Source: Chryseobacterium gleum | GTDB taxonomy: Bacteria > Bacteroidota > Bacteroidia > Flavobacteriales > Weeksellaceae | DNA: 64,000 nucleotides | Assembly (NCBI RefSeq): GCF_900636535.1 | Contig: NZ_LR134289.1 | Location: forward strand, 1,488,001 to 1,552,000 | Direction: 5' to 3' | Shown: positions 37,057 through 45,780 of the stretch, one piece after another | Layout of the letters: every line of letters begins with the position of its first letter | Position numbering within the stretch: position 1 is the stretch's first letter | The notes under the pieces: model-generated | What the model saw: only the letters and a program-made list of their open reading frames with translations | Databases searched by the model: none | Told to the model about the DNA's origin: nothing | Program-made: the position numbers and the translations under genes

Positions 37057-37133
37057 AGTATATCAAATTAGCGGATGGTTTCTATACGATGTAACAAAAT
37101 CCTGAAGTGGTTTTAGTTTCCTATTATAAAAGA

Positions 37134-37343
37134 CTATTGTTGTGGACTCATTCTCCAATTGTCGCGATCTTTTGGCGGGTCTTTTTCCTTAAATTCGCGC
37201 GCCGTCAAACTGTCACCCTTCTTCAGTAAAGAATTTTGTTCAAATGCAGCTTCATTGTTTTCTGTTAATGTTTCATTTTCCCGACAAGAATTTAATGCTA
37301 ATAAGGTAGCTCCTGTCAAAATAATTGTTAAAAGTTGTTTCAT
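37134..37343 (-). CDS. Small lipoprotein
   Basis: 69 aa with a lipoprotein leader ending LALNSC (Cys20). The mature part is charged (GDSLTAREFKEKDPPKDRD) with no domain. First gene of the minus-strand set lipoprotein-MauE-DUF6520, 77 bases upstream of MauE. Composition and position suggest it is real. Confidence 0.6.
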   Translation of the reverse strand: MKQLLTIILTGATLLALNSCRENETLTENNEAAFEQNSLLKKGDSLTAREFKEKDPPKDRDNWRMSPQQ

Positions 37344-37953
37344 GATCTAGGATTAAATAGTGAATAATCCCGGCCGGTTTTTTTTTAGAATTCTGCCAAC
37401 GAATTTAGAGAAGCACGCATCATCGAGAAAGCGAGCATGGACCCAATTTATAAATTGTACCGGGTACAATTTATAAATCGTACCCCCCTTATCATTTTAC
37501 AAAATACTAAAAATCAACAATTTACAACGCTTTTAAACATTATTTTAGCCTGCACTTAATTTTCACTTGTAAATTATATTTCTCTCAAAAAGAGAACATG
37601 AACAACGAGAACTCTCGTGGGCAATAATCTCAAAAATTGAAAGGAAAAAATTAGAAGATTTAACGATTTAGCATTAAATGCAGGACGAGAAAATGTCAAT
37701 ATTAGATGACGCAAATAGTCAGATAGCGGATATTATCTTTTTTATTGTAAAAAATACATTTTTACAGTCGATATTCTTGCAATTAAGCAAACACTTGTTT
37801 AAATTTATACTCAAATTATAAGAAACTATTAATTAACCTTGAACTCAGTAAAAAGTTGGGATGAAACTGGTAAATGAATTCTAATGCATTTATTAAAACA
37901 TTTCAATTACATATCTAATTTCTTATATTAGAATTCTAAACATCGTAGATAAT
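37344..37953. other. Divergent regulatory region with an 18-bp direct repeat
   Basis: About 610 bases between the small lipoprotein and the truncated regulator. CAATTTATAAATTGTACC (37444-37461) is repeated with one change at 37467-37484 (23-base period); each unit is also a near-palindrome (GTACAATTTATAAATNGTAC type). No gene seen elsewhere in the region. Confidence 0.5.
37444..37484. promoter_or_regulatory. Direct repeat, candidate operator
   Basis: Two copies of an 18-mer, one mismatch, period 23 bases (about two helical turns), about 100 bases upstream of the lipoprotein start. Both contain the AATTTATAAAT core. A dimeric regulator binding two sites is inferred. Confidence 0.45.
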
Positions 37954-38301
37954 TTGAAAAAAATTTTATTTTTATTAACTTTTACCTGTAAAATATTATG
38001 TGGTCAGGATTTTTCTGATTACAGGATTCAGTACGATAATTATGAAGAAAATGACGTGCGAGCATTTACCTTTATAAACCAATACATAAAAAAAGCAAAG
38101 GAAGAGAAAAACTATACCGAATTAGCACAGGCTTACAAAGATGCTACAAGCTTTTCGCCTGACAAGAAATTACAATATGCTGACAGTATGATCTGGGCTG
38201 CTAGTAGAACAAGAAGCAAGGATTTAATTGGAAGCTCCTATCTAACTAAGGGTACTATTTACTATTTTAATTTAAAAAAGATTAGTAAAAAGCAAAGTTA
38301 A
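37954..38301 (+). pseudogene. Truncated TPR/HTH regulator gene (host gene cut by ICE)
   Basis: Starts at TTG (37954) with a signal-like LFLLTFTCKILCGQ, then DFSDYRIQYDNYEENDVRAFTFINQYIKKAKEEKNY and ADSMIWAASRTRSKDLIGSSYLTKGTIYYFNLKK, the opening TPR repeats of large Bacteroidota TPR plus AraC-type HTH regulators (from memory). Similarity stops at about base 38278, after which the frame ends in unrelated residues. The integrase lies 233 bases on, so this is read as the target gene split by an ICE. Confidence 0.65.
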
Positions 38302-38534
38302 GCAAAACGATTAAATCCGTTGCTATACAATGTTTTATAAAGAAGTAGTCTTTATTTGGAACTCGGTGTCTGATAGGTTTTGGGCTTGAAATGACAAAGT
38401 TAAGTTACTAATTCGTTACCGATTAATAGAGGTTCCTTATTAGTTTAAACGGTTATATTTCAGTGTTTTGCACTTATTTTTATATTTCCTTGTAACTCAA
38501 TGTAAATTAATTTTAAACATTAAACATTTGAGTT

Positions 38535-39785
38535 ATGACGCAGACAAAAAAATCAACGTTCAAACTGCTTTTCTACTTGAAAAAGAACGAACTGAAAAAA
38601 AATGGTAATGCTCCGATTATGGCACGTATTACCATTGACGGAACACCTAAAACTTTCGGGACAAAGTTAGAAATTGACCCTAGCAATTGGGATCTAAAAT
38701 ATGGAAGAGTTGAGGGCAAAAGCGCAACAGCTTTAAATATTAATAAAAAGTTGGATAACATACGTGGGCGTATTGACAAAATTTATGAAGATATGCTGAA
38801 ACACGAGGGGTTTGCTACTTCCCAAAAAGTAAAGCTTTCATTCTTGGGTGTTGGTGTAATGGATGATGCAATTCTAAAAGTCTTCAATGATAAAAATGAG
38901 GATTTTAAAAAATTGGTTGACAAGGAAGAACGTTCACAAAGCACCTACAACAAGTACATCACGGTTTATAATCATCTTACCGCTTTTATTAAAGAACGCT
39001 ATCATCGTGATGATATGGCTTTTCGGGAATTGACTGGAGATTTTATTAGGGAATTCGATTTTTATCTTCGGTACGATTTACAATCTACACATAATACGGT
39101 TTGGGTTTACACGATGCCCGTACTAAGTCTGGTAGAATTGGCTATAAAAAAAGGTTTGATACGTGATAATCCGTTTCAAGATTATGAAATTAATATGGAA
39201 GAAACCGACAGGGGTTATATTCTTAAAGAAGATGTAGAAAAACTGATGATGTGTGCACCGCCCCACCCACGGTATGAGCTTGTAAAAGATCTTTTTATTT
39301 TCAGTTGTTTTACCGGACTTGCTTATGCGGATATTAAAAAACTAACAAGGAACAATATTCAGTCTTTCTTCGATGGCCATCAATGGATCATCAGCAGAAG
39401 AAAAAAATCAGATATTGCTTCTAATGTTCGATTAATGGAAATTCCAAAACGTATCATAGAAAAATACCTCGGTAGCACTCGTAATGAGTTTATCTTTCCA
39501 GTTCCAACTAATGTAACCTGCAATACTCACATTGGCAAATTAATTGAAAAAGCTGAAATTATAACAGAACAAAAAGTAACTTTTCACACCGCAAGACACA
39601 CATTTGGAACGATGTTTTTGACCGAAGGCGTACCTCTTGAAAGCCTTAGCAAAATGATGGGACATAAAAACATTTTAACCACACAGATTTATGCTAAAAT
39701 TACCAGCCAAAAGATTAGTAAGGATATGGATTTGGTAGCTCCTAAATTTAAGGAGATTGAAGAAGCGTTTTTACAGGTTATATAG
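38535..39785 (+). CDS. Tyrosine-type site-specific integrase
   Basis: 416 aa. N-terminal arm-binding region (1-110), SAM-like core-binding part (about 115-215), and catalytic domain. Catalytic residues: His351-Thr-Ala-Arg354, His377, Tyr386 in IYAKI, with Lys in RRKKSD (about 290). The first Arg of the box is replaced: FTGLAYADI (259-267) has Ala, as in the IntDOT type that lacks the canonical Arg I. 220 bases of non-coding DNA precede it after the truncated host gene; a strong terminator follows. Confidence 0.95.
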   Translation: MTQTKKSTFKLLFYLKKNELKKNGNAPIMARITIDGTPKTFGTKLEIDPSNWDLKYGRVEGKSATALNINKKLDNIRGRIDKIYEDMLKHEGFATSQKVKLSFLGVGVMDDAILKVFNDKNEDFKKLVDKEERSQSTYNKYITVYNHLTAFIKERYHRDDMAFRELTGDFIREFDFYLRYDLQSTHNTVWVYTMPVLSLVELAIKKGLIRDNPFQDYEINMEETDRGYILKEDVEKLMMCAPPHPRYELVKDLFIFSCFTGLAYADIKKLTRNNIQSFFDGHQWIISRRKKSDIASNVRLMEIPKRIIEKYLGSTRNEFIFPVPTNVTCNTHIGKLIEKAEIITEQKVTFHTARHTFGTMFLTEGVPLESLSKMMGHKNILTTQIYAKITSQKISKDMDLVAPKFKEIEEAFLQVI

Positions 39786-39807
39786 TTAATCACAATTTGA
39801 TAATTAC

Positions 39808-39836
39808 TAGCAGAACTTAACGGTTCTGCTTTTTTT
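39808..39836 (+). terminator. Terminator of the integrase gene
   Basis: An 8-bp repeat (39808-39815 with 39822-39829, 6-base loop) is followed by T. It lies about 25 bases past the stop. Confidence 0.8.
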
Positions 39837-40434
39837 ATGCCCATATTTTATAGTCAAAGCACATTTACTTCGCTCTGCTATTCCCTTTCTGTAAAAGAGC
39901 TTTTCGGCTACTTCTGGAACAGAAGATTAAAAAATGTTGCCATCTACTCCTCCCACACAAATACATTTTTCTAATCCTCTGTTAATGTGTCTTTGATAGC
40001 CCCACCGCTTTAAAAAAGTGTTTTAAAAATTCAGCGAATTGGAAGTGTTATTTCAATTCACTGTAAACCATTTCTCAATGCCATCTTCTTGGCTTCCACA
40101 TTCATTTTATCCAAAGACCCGTATGCTTTTTTGTCCCATTTCAAGAGCAAAGGTATTTCCGTGTTCTTAACGCGTCACAAAGGTCAAGCAAGTTTGGAAA
40201 ATAATCTCCACCCGTTGGGTAGTATTTTTTTCCAAAACCTTGGTGATGCTAAACACGAACCTTTTATGCTCGTGAAACGAAACATAGCATACTCCGGCTC
40301 TTTAAACGAATAAAAAAAAATGTCAGATACGAAAATTAAAAACATTGGAAATGGTAATGAAACGAAACAGCACCTCCTCTCATTGCCGAATAAATCTAAA
40401 AAAAATCAAAATCAATAACTAAAAATTAAAGAAT
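39837..40434. other. Intergenic region, no supported gene
   Basis: Nearly 600 bases between the integrase and ssb. A 74-codon plus-strand frame (40089-40313) and a ~36-residue minus-strand frame have unusual composition and no family; I do not call them genes. Confidence 0.4.
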
Positions 40435-40812
40435 ATGAACATCACAGGAAGACTGACAAGGGATGCGGAAGTACGCACAACGTCACAGGACAAACAAGTA
40501 GTAAACTTTTCAGTAGCGACCAACGACAGCTACCGTAACAAGCAGGGCGAACGCATAGAGCAAACCACCTATTTCGACTGCTCCTATTGGATAAGCCCGA
40601 ATGTAGCCAAGCTACTTACAAAAGGCACTTTGGTAGAACTATCGGGACGAGTAAGTACAAGAGCGTGGACAGGTAATGATGGAGAGCCAAGAGCAGGATT
40701 GAATTTCCATACCTCACAAATCAAATTGCACGGCGGTGGCAAAAAATCGGAAACGGCACAAGCTACCACAAGCACAAACAATAACAAGGCAGAAGACGAC
40801 CTCCCATTTTAA
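40435..40812 (+). CDS. ssb: Single-stranded DNA-binding protein
   Basis: 125 aa with the OB-fold start MNITGRLTRDAEVRTT, conserved VVNFSVATNDSYRNKQGER, YFDCSYWI, LVELSGRVSTRAW. The acidic tail ends EDDLPF, the C-terminal protein-interaction peptide. ICE-borne SSB coats transferred strands during conjugation. First gene of a plus-strand run leading to the PRTRC set. Confidence 0.92.
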   Translation: MNITGRLTRDAEVRTTSQDKQVVNFSVATNDSYRNKQGERIEQTTYFDCSYWISPNVAKLLTKGTLVELSGRVSTRAWTGNDGEPRAGLNFHTSQIKLHGGGKKSETAQATTSTNNNKAEDDLPF

Positions 40813-40856
40813 TCAAGAACATTCAATCCATTTTTTATATCAAAATTTTAAACATT

Positions 40857-41930
40857 ATGGCACATAATATCAATTTCAACGAGAGAACAGGACGTTATTC
40901 ATTTTTCAGCGTTCAGCAAAAAGCGTGGCACGGTTTAGGGCAAATCGTAGAGCAATATCCAACAAGTGAGGAAGCTATCAAACATGCAGGATTAGATTAC
41001 GAAGTCGTAAAATCCCCACTATTTACCAAAGGTTCCGGCATTATCGAAACCACCAATGGTATAGAGATAGGCAGTAGCGAATTAGAAGTGCCTAATTATT
41101 TCGCCAACATTCGCACCGATAACAATGCCGTATTGGGCGTAGTCGGTAAGGATTACCACATCGTACAAAACCGTGAAGCCTTTAATTTCTTTGATGCTAT
41201 TGTAGGCGGTGGCGAGGGCATTCTGTATGAAACCGCAGGAGCATTAGGCAACGGTGAACGCATTTTTATCACAGCCAAACTGCCTGACTATATTCGTGTG
41301 GGTAATGGCGATGATGTTACGGAAAAGTACATTTTCCTTACCACTTCGCACGATGGTAGCGGAAGTATCACAGCCGCATTCACGCCTATCAGAATTGTTT
41401 GTCAAAATACCTTAAACGCTTCATTACGCAGTATGACTAATGTTGTCCGTATCAAACACACTTCGGGAGCAAAAGGACGTATCGAGAACGCTCACAAGAT
41501 TATGGGACTTGCCAACACATTGAGCAACCAATTAGAGGGCATTTTTAATGAATGGGCAAAAGTAAAGGTATCAGACCGTGAAGTTAAAAAGCTAATCCAA
41601 TTGGCACTTTGCCCGAATAAGGAAACGCTTGACCTTATCAAAAAAGGTGCAGAAGATGAAATTTCCACCGTGTTCAAAAACACCGTTGAAGATGCTTTTG
41701 CATACGCAATGATAAGCGACACCCAACAAATGGATACGACAAAAGGAACATTGTTCGGAGCTTATAATGCGGTTACAGGTTACTATCAGAACGTAAGAAA
41801 TTACAAGAATGATGAAGCCAAGTTGCAGAGCATTGTATTGGGTGGCACTGCTCAACTCAAATCACAGAAAGCATTTGAATTGTGTAATGGTTTTGCTTTA
41901 GACGGTGCAGAAATCCTAAACCTTAATTAA
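40857..41930 (+). CDS. DUF932 domain protein (phage/plasmid-like)
   Basis: 357 aa matching DUF932/TIGR03299: AWHGLGQIVEQYPTSEEA near the N-terminus, then a block with GSGSITAAFTPIRIVCQNTLNAS (about 165-190). These proteins are found on plasmids and ICEs and are of unknown role. Starts 44 bases after ssb. Confidence 0.85.
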   Translation: MAHNINFNERTGRYSFFSVQQKAWHGLGQIVEQYPTSEEAIKHAGLDYEVVKSPLFTKGSGIIETTNGIEIGSSELEVPNYFANIRTDNNAVLGVVGKDYHIVQNREAFNFFDAIVGGGEGILYETAGALGNGERIFITAKLPDYIRVGNGDDVTEKYIFLTTSHDGSGSITAAFTPIRIVCQNTLNASLRSMTNVVRIKHTSGAKGRIENAHKIMGLANTLSNQLEGIFNEWAKVKVSDREVKKLIQLALCPNKETLDLIKKGAEDEISTVFKNTVEDAFAYAMISDTQQMDTTKGTLFGAYNAVTGYYQNVRNYKNDEAKLQSIVLGGTAQLKSQKAFELCNGFALDGAEILNLN

Positions 41931-41938
41931 ATAACAAC

Positions 41939-41966
41939 AGGCTACCGCTTTAATCGGTGGTAGCCT
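41939..41966 (+). terminator. Hairpin after the DUF932 gene
   Basis: AGGCTACC (41939-41946) pairs with GGTAGCCT (41959-41966). The hairpin is 9 bases past the stop; an attenuating terminator is possible. Confidence 0.5.
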
Positions 41967-41982
41967 ACTAAAAACAAAAGTT

Positions 41983-42465
41983 ATGGCAAATTGGTGCAGT
42001 AATACAGTTGTATTCGAGGGGAAACCCGTAACAATCACAGCAATACAGGAACTTTTTCAATCAATGAAGGAAAAGGAAGAAAAAACCGAAGAAGGGCAAC
42101 TACCCGAATTTATTTCTAAAAATAATGGTGGTTATTTCTTCAATATCTATTGGAATGAAGGCGATGAAGGGCAATTTCAGTATGAAACAAAATGGTCGCC
42201 CAATATAGAAGTAATTCAAAAGATAGCGGAACATTACGAAGTGAACTTTACACAGGATTATGAAGAAATGGGCAATCTTATATATGGTAGGGCAACATTT
42301 TATGACAAGCTACTCACAGATATTTATTTGGAAGACGAAGATTTTGAACAATACGGGTTTGATGAAGAAACGGACACCTACCATTTCGAAGGAGAAATTT
42401 ACGAAAGTGATTACGAGATATTGGAAACCTTGTTGGAACGAAAAATCAAAAATCAGCAACCTTAA
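41983..42465 (+). CDS. Api92-like ferredoxin-fold protein
   Basis: 160 aa with the Api92/DUF1281-like opening MANWCSNTVVFEG, then FFNIYWNEGDEGQFQYETKWSP and an acidic C-terminus. Members occur on phages and mobile elements and share a ferredoxin-like fold; function unknown. Confidence 0.7.
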   Translation: MANWCSNTVVFEGKPVTITAIQELFQSMKEKEEKTEEGQLPEFISKNNGGYFFNIYWNEGDEGQFQYETKWSPNIEVIQKIAEHYEVNFTQDYEEMGNLIYGRATFYDKLLTDIYLEDEDFEQYGFDEETDTYHFEGEIYESDYEILETLLERKIKNQQP

Positions 42466-42476
42466 AATCTACCGCA

Positions 42477-42818
42477 ATGGAAATAGTAACAATAATAGCC
42501 ACAAAGTTTGTACGCCACGATGTACCCGAATTGGCAACCCTGCAAAATGCAAAGGTTTACTTATTAAGGGAAAAACTGAACAAAGGCGAAAAATTGAACC
42601 GAGCCGAAAAAAATTGGCTTGCAGAAGCAGTAAACCGAAACGCCTATTTCAAAAGAGCTGTACCGCTTATGGGTTATCGCTTTGGATTTGAGGATGTTTT
42701 AAAATCCTATATCGTAAAGCAGTACGGCAGTTGGGCAGAATACAACGCTCCCGACAAAAAAAGTCTTCGAAGTATCATCTATGGTAGGATTGACCAAATA
42801 GCGGAAATCAGTAAATAA
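42477..42818 (+). CDS. Hypothetical ICE protein
   Basis: 113 aa, helical with a Lys/Asn-rich middle (LREKLNKGEKLNRAEKNWLAEAVN) and a YRFGFEDVLKSYIVKQYG segment. Conserved within Bacteroidota ICE runs (from memory), no known role. 11 bases after the Api92-like gene. Confidence 0.65.
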   Translation: MEIVTIIATKFVRHDVPELATLQNAKVYLLREKLNKGEKLNRAEKNWLAEAVNRNAYFKRAVPLMGYRFGFEDVLKSYIVKQYGSWAEYNAPDKKSLRSIIYGRIDQIAEISK

Positions 42819-42836
42819 CACTTAAAGCCAAGTACG

Positions 42837-43019
42837 ATGAAAATCATAGATAAAAAAGGGAATTGGATTGAAGTTACCGACCTCATAAAAGCTATTCAAC
42901 AAACAGGTTGGTATAAAGAATATCTGCACGACCCACCAACAGAAACAGACAAGGAAAGACAGGAATATTGGGCAGATATGCACAAGAAACTTAAAAAAGA
43001 AAAAAGTAATAACAATTAA
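42837..43019 (+). CDS. Small hypothetical ICE protein
   Basis: 60 aa: KIIDKKGNWIEVTDLIKAI then a polar ETDKERQEYWADMHKKLKKEK tail. Closely spaced (18 bases before, 12 after) in the PRTRC run. Not recognised. Confidence 0.6.
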   Translation: MKIIDKKGNWIEVTDLIKAIQQTGWYKEYLHDPPTETDKERQEYWADMHKKLKKEKSNNN

Positions 43020-43031
43020 AATTTAAGAACG

Positions 43032-43649
43032 ATGAATACAAATTTTTTCAATCAGATACAGCAGTTGGACTTTACAGGAGTATTGCAACTGAACATTTCA
43101 AAAGGAATAGAAAGCAACCTAATTGTAACGGTATTGCTCAACAACGAAGCGTGTGGAGATAGTGCAAAAAATCTAATTCCCCCATTGACATTTAACGCCA
43201 CGCCCCAAGAGTTTGATGAGGGATTTTTTGAGCAGATAACCACACCTATACAAAAGGTATCGGGCTTAATGGTGGATATGGAGAAATTTCAAAAGCAACT
43301 TGATGAAGCCAAAGCACAATCGGCAATCGAGAAAGCAAAAACCGAAAAAGAGAAAAAAGAAAAAGAAGCCAAAGACAAGAAGTTTAAAGATGCAATGGCA
43401 AAGGCGGACGAGTTGGAAAAAGAGGGTAAGTTCCGTGAAGCGTGGATAAAAGTACCCGATTTAACGGAGTTTCCCGAAAAAGCAGACGAGATACGCAAAC
43501 GCAAAACAGCATTATCCGACAAATTCGCAACACCGAGCCTTTTCGGAGCAATGGACGAAGCAAAACCCGAACCACCAATAGAACAAGAAATTACTGCCGA
43601 TTATCCTATTGATGAAACAGACGAAGATGAAAAGAATAGTAATCATTAA
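43032..43649 (+). CDS. PRTRC system protein E
   Basis: 205 aa. N-terminal 90 residues (beta-rich, FFNQIQQLDFTGVLQLN, PLTFNATPQEFDEGFF) and an Ala/Lys/Glu coiled region (about 95-150), with an acidic Pro-rich tail, fit PRTRC E. Starts the E-C-F-B-ThiF cluster. PRTRC systems are plasmid/ICE-borne and undefined in role. Confidence 0.78.
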   Translation: MNTNFFNQIQQLDFTGVLQLNISKGIESNLIVTVLLNNEACGDSAKNLIPPLTFNATPQEFDEGFFEQITTPIQKVSGLMVDMEKFQKQLDEAKAQSAIEKAKTEKEKKEKEAKDKKFKDAMAKADELEKEGKFREAWIKVPDLTEFPEKADEIRKRKTALSDKFATPSLFGAMDEAKPEPPIEQEITADYPIDETDEDEKNSNH

Positions 43650-43660
43650 AACAGAACATT

Positions 43661-43879
43661 ATGTTATTAGCAACGCAATTAGAAAGAGTTTTTATACTCA
43701 AAGATAAAGGACAGGACATCAGACTGACCGACCCAGAACCACGTTGGAGCGTGGAAGCCGTGATGAATTTTTATGCCAATATGTACCCCATTCTGACAAC
43801 TGCAAAAGCATCTGCACCGCAAATTAAAGATGATGCAGTCGAGTACAAATTTGAAAGCGTAATGGGTACGAAAGGTTAA
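43661..43879 (+). CDS. PRTRC system protein C (ubiquitin-like)
   Basis: 72 aa: a beta-grasp-sized protein (LLATQLERVFILKDKG, LTDPEPRWSVEAVMNFYANMYPILTTAKA) ending VMGTKG. PRTRC C falls in the prokaryotic ubiquitin-like group (Prok_Ub) from family knowledge; a C-terminal Gly fits a conjugation tail. Followed 15 bases on by PRTRC F. Confidence 0.78.
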   Translation: MLLATQLERVFILKDKGQDIRLTDPEPRWSVEAVMNFYANMYPILTTAKASAPQIKDDAVEYKFESVMGTKG

Positions 43880-43894
43880 CCAAATATTAAAGCG

Positions 43895-45061
43895 ATGAAT
43901 TATGCAACGCAACATCATATCGGGAACTATCAGCATACCCGAACAAAAACGACAACGGCAATTGCGCCGACAGTTGGGCGAGTTCGCCAGTTGGATGCAA
44001 AGACCAAAGGACGCAAACCAAGTGCAGAAAGACAAGCAGAAATCCGTACCGATAGCAATGCTCCCAATGGTATTCTAAAGTGTACGTTTCTGCCCAAACT
44101 GAAAACAGCACAATCCGTAGAGGCTTGTCAGAAAACGGAGAGGGATTTTTACAAGTCCCTTTCCAAGCTTTCCAATCATTACAGCATTGAACCAATGCAA
44201 ACCAAAGATTTTGAATTTCCCTACAAGATGGCATTGGCTATGTGGGATATGGAAACCAAAGTGAAGCGTACCAATATCAATTGGGATGGTTTCAAATTGA
44301 TACAGGATAGCGGTAAAACCTATTTTTTGAGCGAGGAACGATACCGCACAGGAACAACTTTGTATTATATTCCTATTGCACCACTCTTTAAAATGCTCAA
44401 AGACCCGAAGCATAAAATGACTGCACAGCTTCTACTATCGGTGTATAGTTATCTGTACCACATTGCCCAAATTCCATATTACAGACAGGAAGAAAGCTAT
44501 TTGTATTGGCTCTACGAAATGATGAACGATTGGGTGGAACAGGACGAGGAAACGGAAGAAACTGAAAGCTATAAAAGTGAATTGAGAAATGCCGAATACA
44601 TTGGCGATAGAATAGAACAAAAGCTATTTAATCGAACTAATCTAAAGGTATTTGAACAGCGTTTGAACCGATTTAAAAGTGTTGATATGTTCGACAAGGA
44701 ATGTTGGCAAATAGCTTGTAATGCGTTCGCCCTTTTTACGGAATATCCGAATGAAACCATTTTCAGAAATGCCTCCTTGCCCGAAAAGGACCCTTATAAT
44801 GATGATGACGAAAATGAAGTAATCGGAATGGAAAAGTACATTTCATTTATTGCAGATACCAAAGGTTGGTTGTACGAAAGCCTTTCAGATACCATCAACA
44901 ATGAATTTAACGAGTATGGAGCAATGGAAGAACCAACTATTTCCAAACGGTTTGATGGAAGCGATATACCAATATCCAACCTCGATTTTGAGAACCGTTT
45001 GTTTGATTTATTGAATGATTTGAGTGGATTATTATACGAATACAAAACAACAGAAAAATGA
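43895..45061 (+). CDS. PRTRC system protein F
   Basis: 388 aa, helical after a basic N-terminus. A polar start (IAPTVGRVRQLDAKTKGRK) and acidic middle (EEETEETESYKSELRN) with YLYHIAQIPYYRQEESYLYWLYEMM are as in PRTRC F. The stop codon overlaps the ATG of PRTRC B by four bases (ATGA). Confidence 0.75.
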   Translation: MNYATQHHIGNYQHTRTKTTTAIAPTVGRVRQLDAKTKGRKPSAERQAEIRTDSNAPNGILKCTFLPKLKTAQSVEACQKTERDFYKSLSKLSNHYSIEPMQTKDFEFPYKMALAMWDMETKVKRTNINWDGFKLIQDSGKTYFLSEERYRTGTTLYYIPIAPLFKMLKDPKHKMTAQLLLSVYSYLYHIAQIPYYRQEESYLYWLYEMMNDWVEQDEETEETESYKSELRNAEYIGDRIEQKLFNRTNLKVFEQRLNRFKSVDMFDKECWQIACNAFALFTEYPNETIFRNASLPEKDPYNDDDENEVIGMEKYISFIADTKGWLYESLSDTINNEFNEYGAMEEPTISKRFDGSDIPISNLDFENRLFDLLNDLSGLLYEYKTTEK

Positions 45062-45780
45062 ACACAACAACAGATATAACAGACCATTTTGGAACATTGT
45101 ACTATCCGAAATCCGCTTTGGTTTTCTATGAAACCAAAGGAACTGAAACCGATATGTACGTGGAGCATTTCGATATGGACAGCAACGGAACGCCAATCAA
45201 TGCCCACCCATTGACGGTAAAGGAAGCAAACGTATTGGTAAAGTCTTTACAGACTGATGAAGAAAAGAACACAGCCTTTTTAAAACCAAAGGGAATATTG
45301 CCTACAAATATTCTGCATATCAACCCAAGTGCTGAAAAAGGTACGGTACTTTGGTACACCAAAACACAACAACGGAAACTGTATTTTGTGGATAGTTTGG
45401 GCATACCCAACGGAATGTCACAAGTACCGCCAATGCTATGGTTAGCGAGCAAAAGCAGTCTTACCGTATTTGCTTTGGCATATGACAGAAGACCCACCGA
45501 GAAAACGCCATTGCATTATGCACCTTTCTTCAATATCTACGAAAAGGGCAATGTATGTATGGGTACGGTAAGCATAGACATTAAAAATTCGGCTTCGGTT
45601 GAGGAATTTATCCGAGCGTGGGAGCATTATTTTTTCAATTCCTATTTCAGCCATTCTTTATGCGAGAACTTGACGAAAACAAATATTGTAAATCTTTGGA
45701 AAGACCTTATTGGTACTGATAAACCCTTTCCGAAAGAAGTATTAAAAAAGAACAATAAAACCATTAAAAATCTATTGTGA
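45058..45780 (+). CDS. PRTRC system protein B (E2-like)
   Basis: 240 aa. KSALVFYETKGTETDMYVEHF, then LPTNILHINPSAEKGTVLWYTK and a NIYEKGNVCMGTVSI motif whose Cys fits the E2-like (Prok-E2_D) active-site position. Translation is coupled to PRTRC F (overlap) and to the ThiF gene (stop TGA at 45778-45780 overlapping ATG at 45780). Confidence 0.78.
   Translation: MNTTTDITDHFGTLYYPKSALVFYETKGTETDMYVEHFDMDSNGTPINAHPLTVKEANVLVKSLQTDEEKNTAFLKPKGILPTNILHINPSAEKGTVLWYTKTQQRKLYFVDSLGIPNGMSQVPPMLWLASKSSLTVFALAYDRRPTEKTPLHYAPFFNIYEKGNVCMGTVSIDIKNSASVEEFIRAWEHYFFNSYFSHSLCENLTKTNIVNLWKDLIGTDKPFPKEVLKKNNKTIKNLL

Noticed and set aside
40045..40175. Short minus-strand frame (KWDKKAYGSLDKMNVEAKKMALRN)
   Set aside because: Reads like protein for ~36 residues but lacks a start and a known family; perhaps a relic, not enough to call.
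40089..40313. 74-codon plus-strand frame between integrase and ssb
   Set aside because: Composition is odd and no family or ribosome-binding context supports it; the region is otherwise non-coding.
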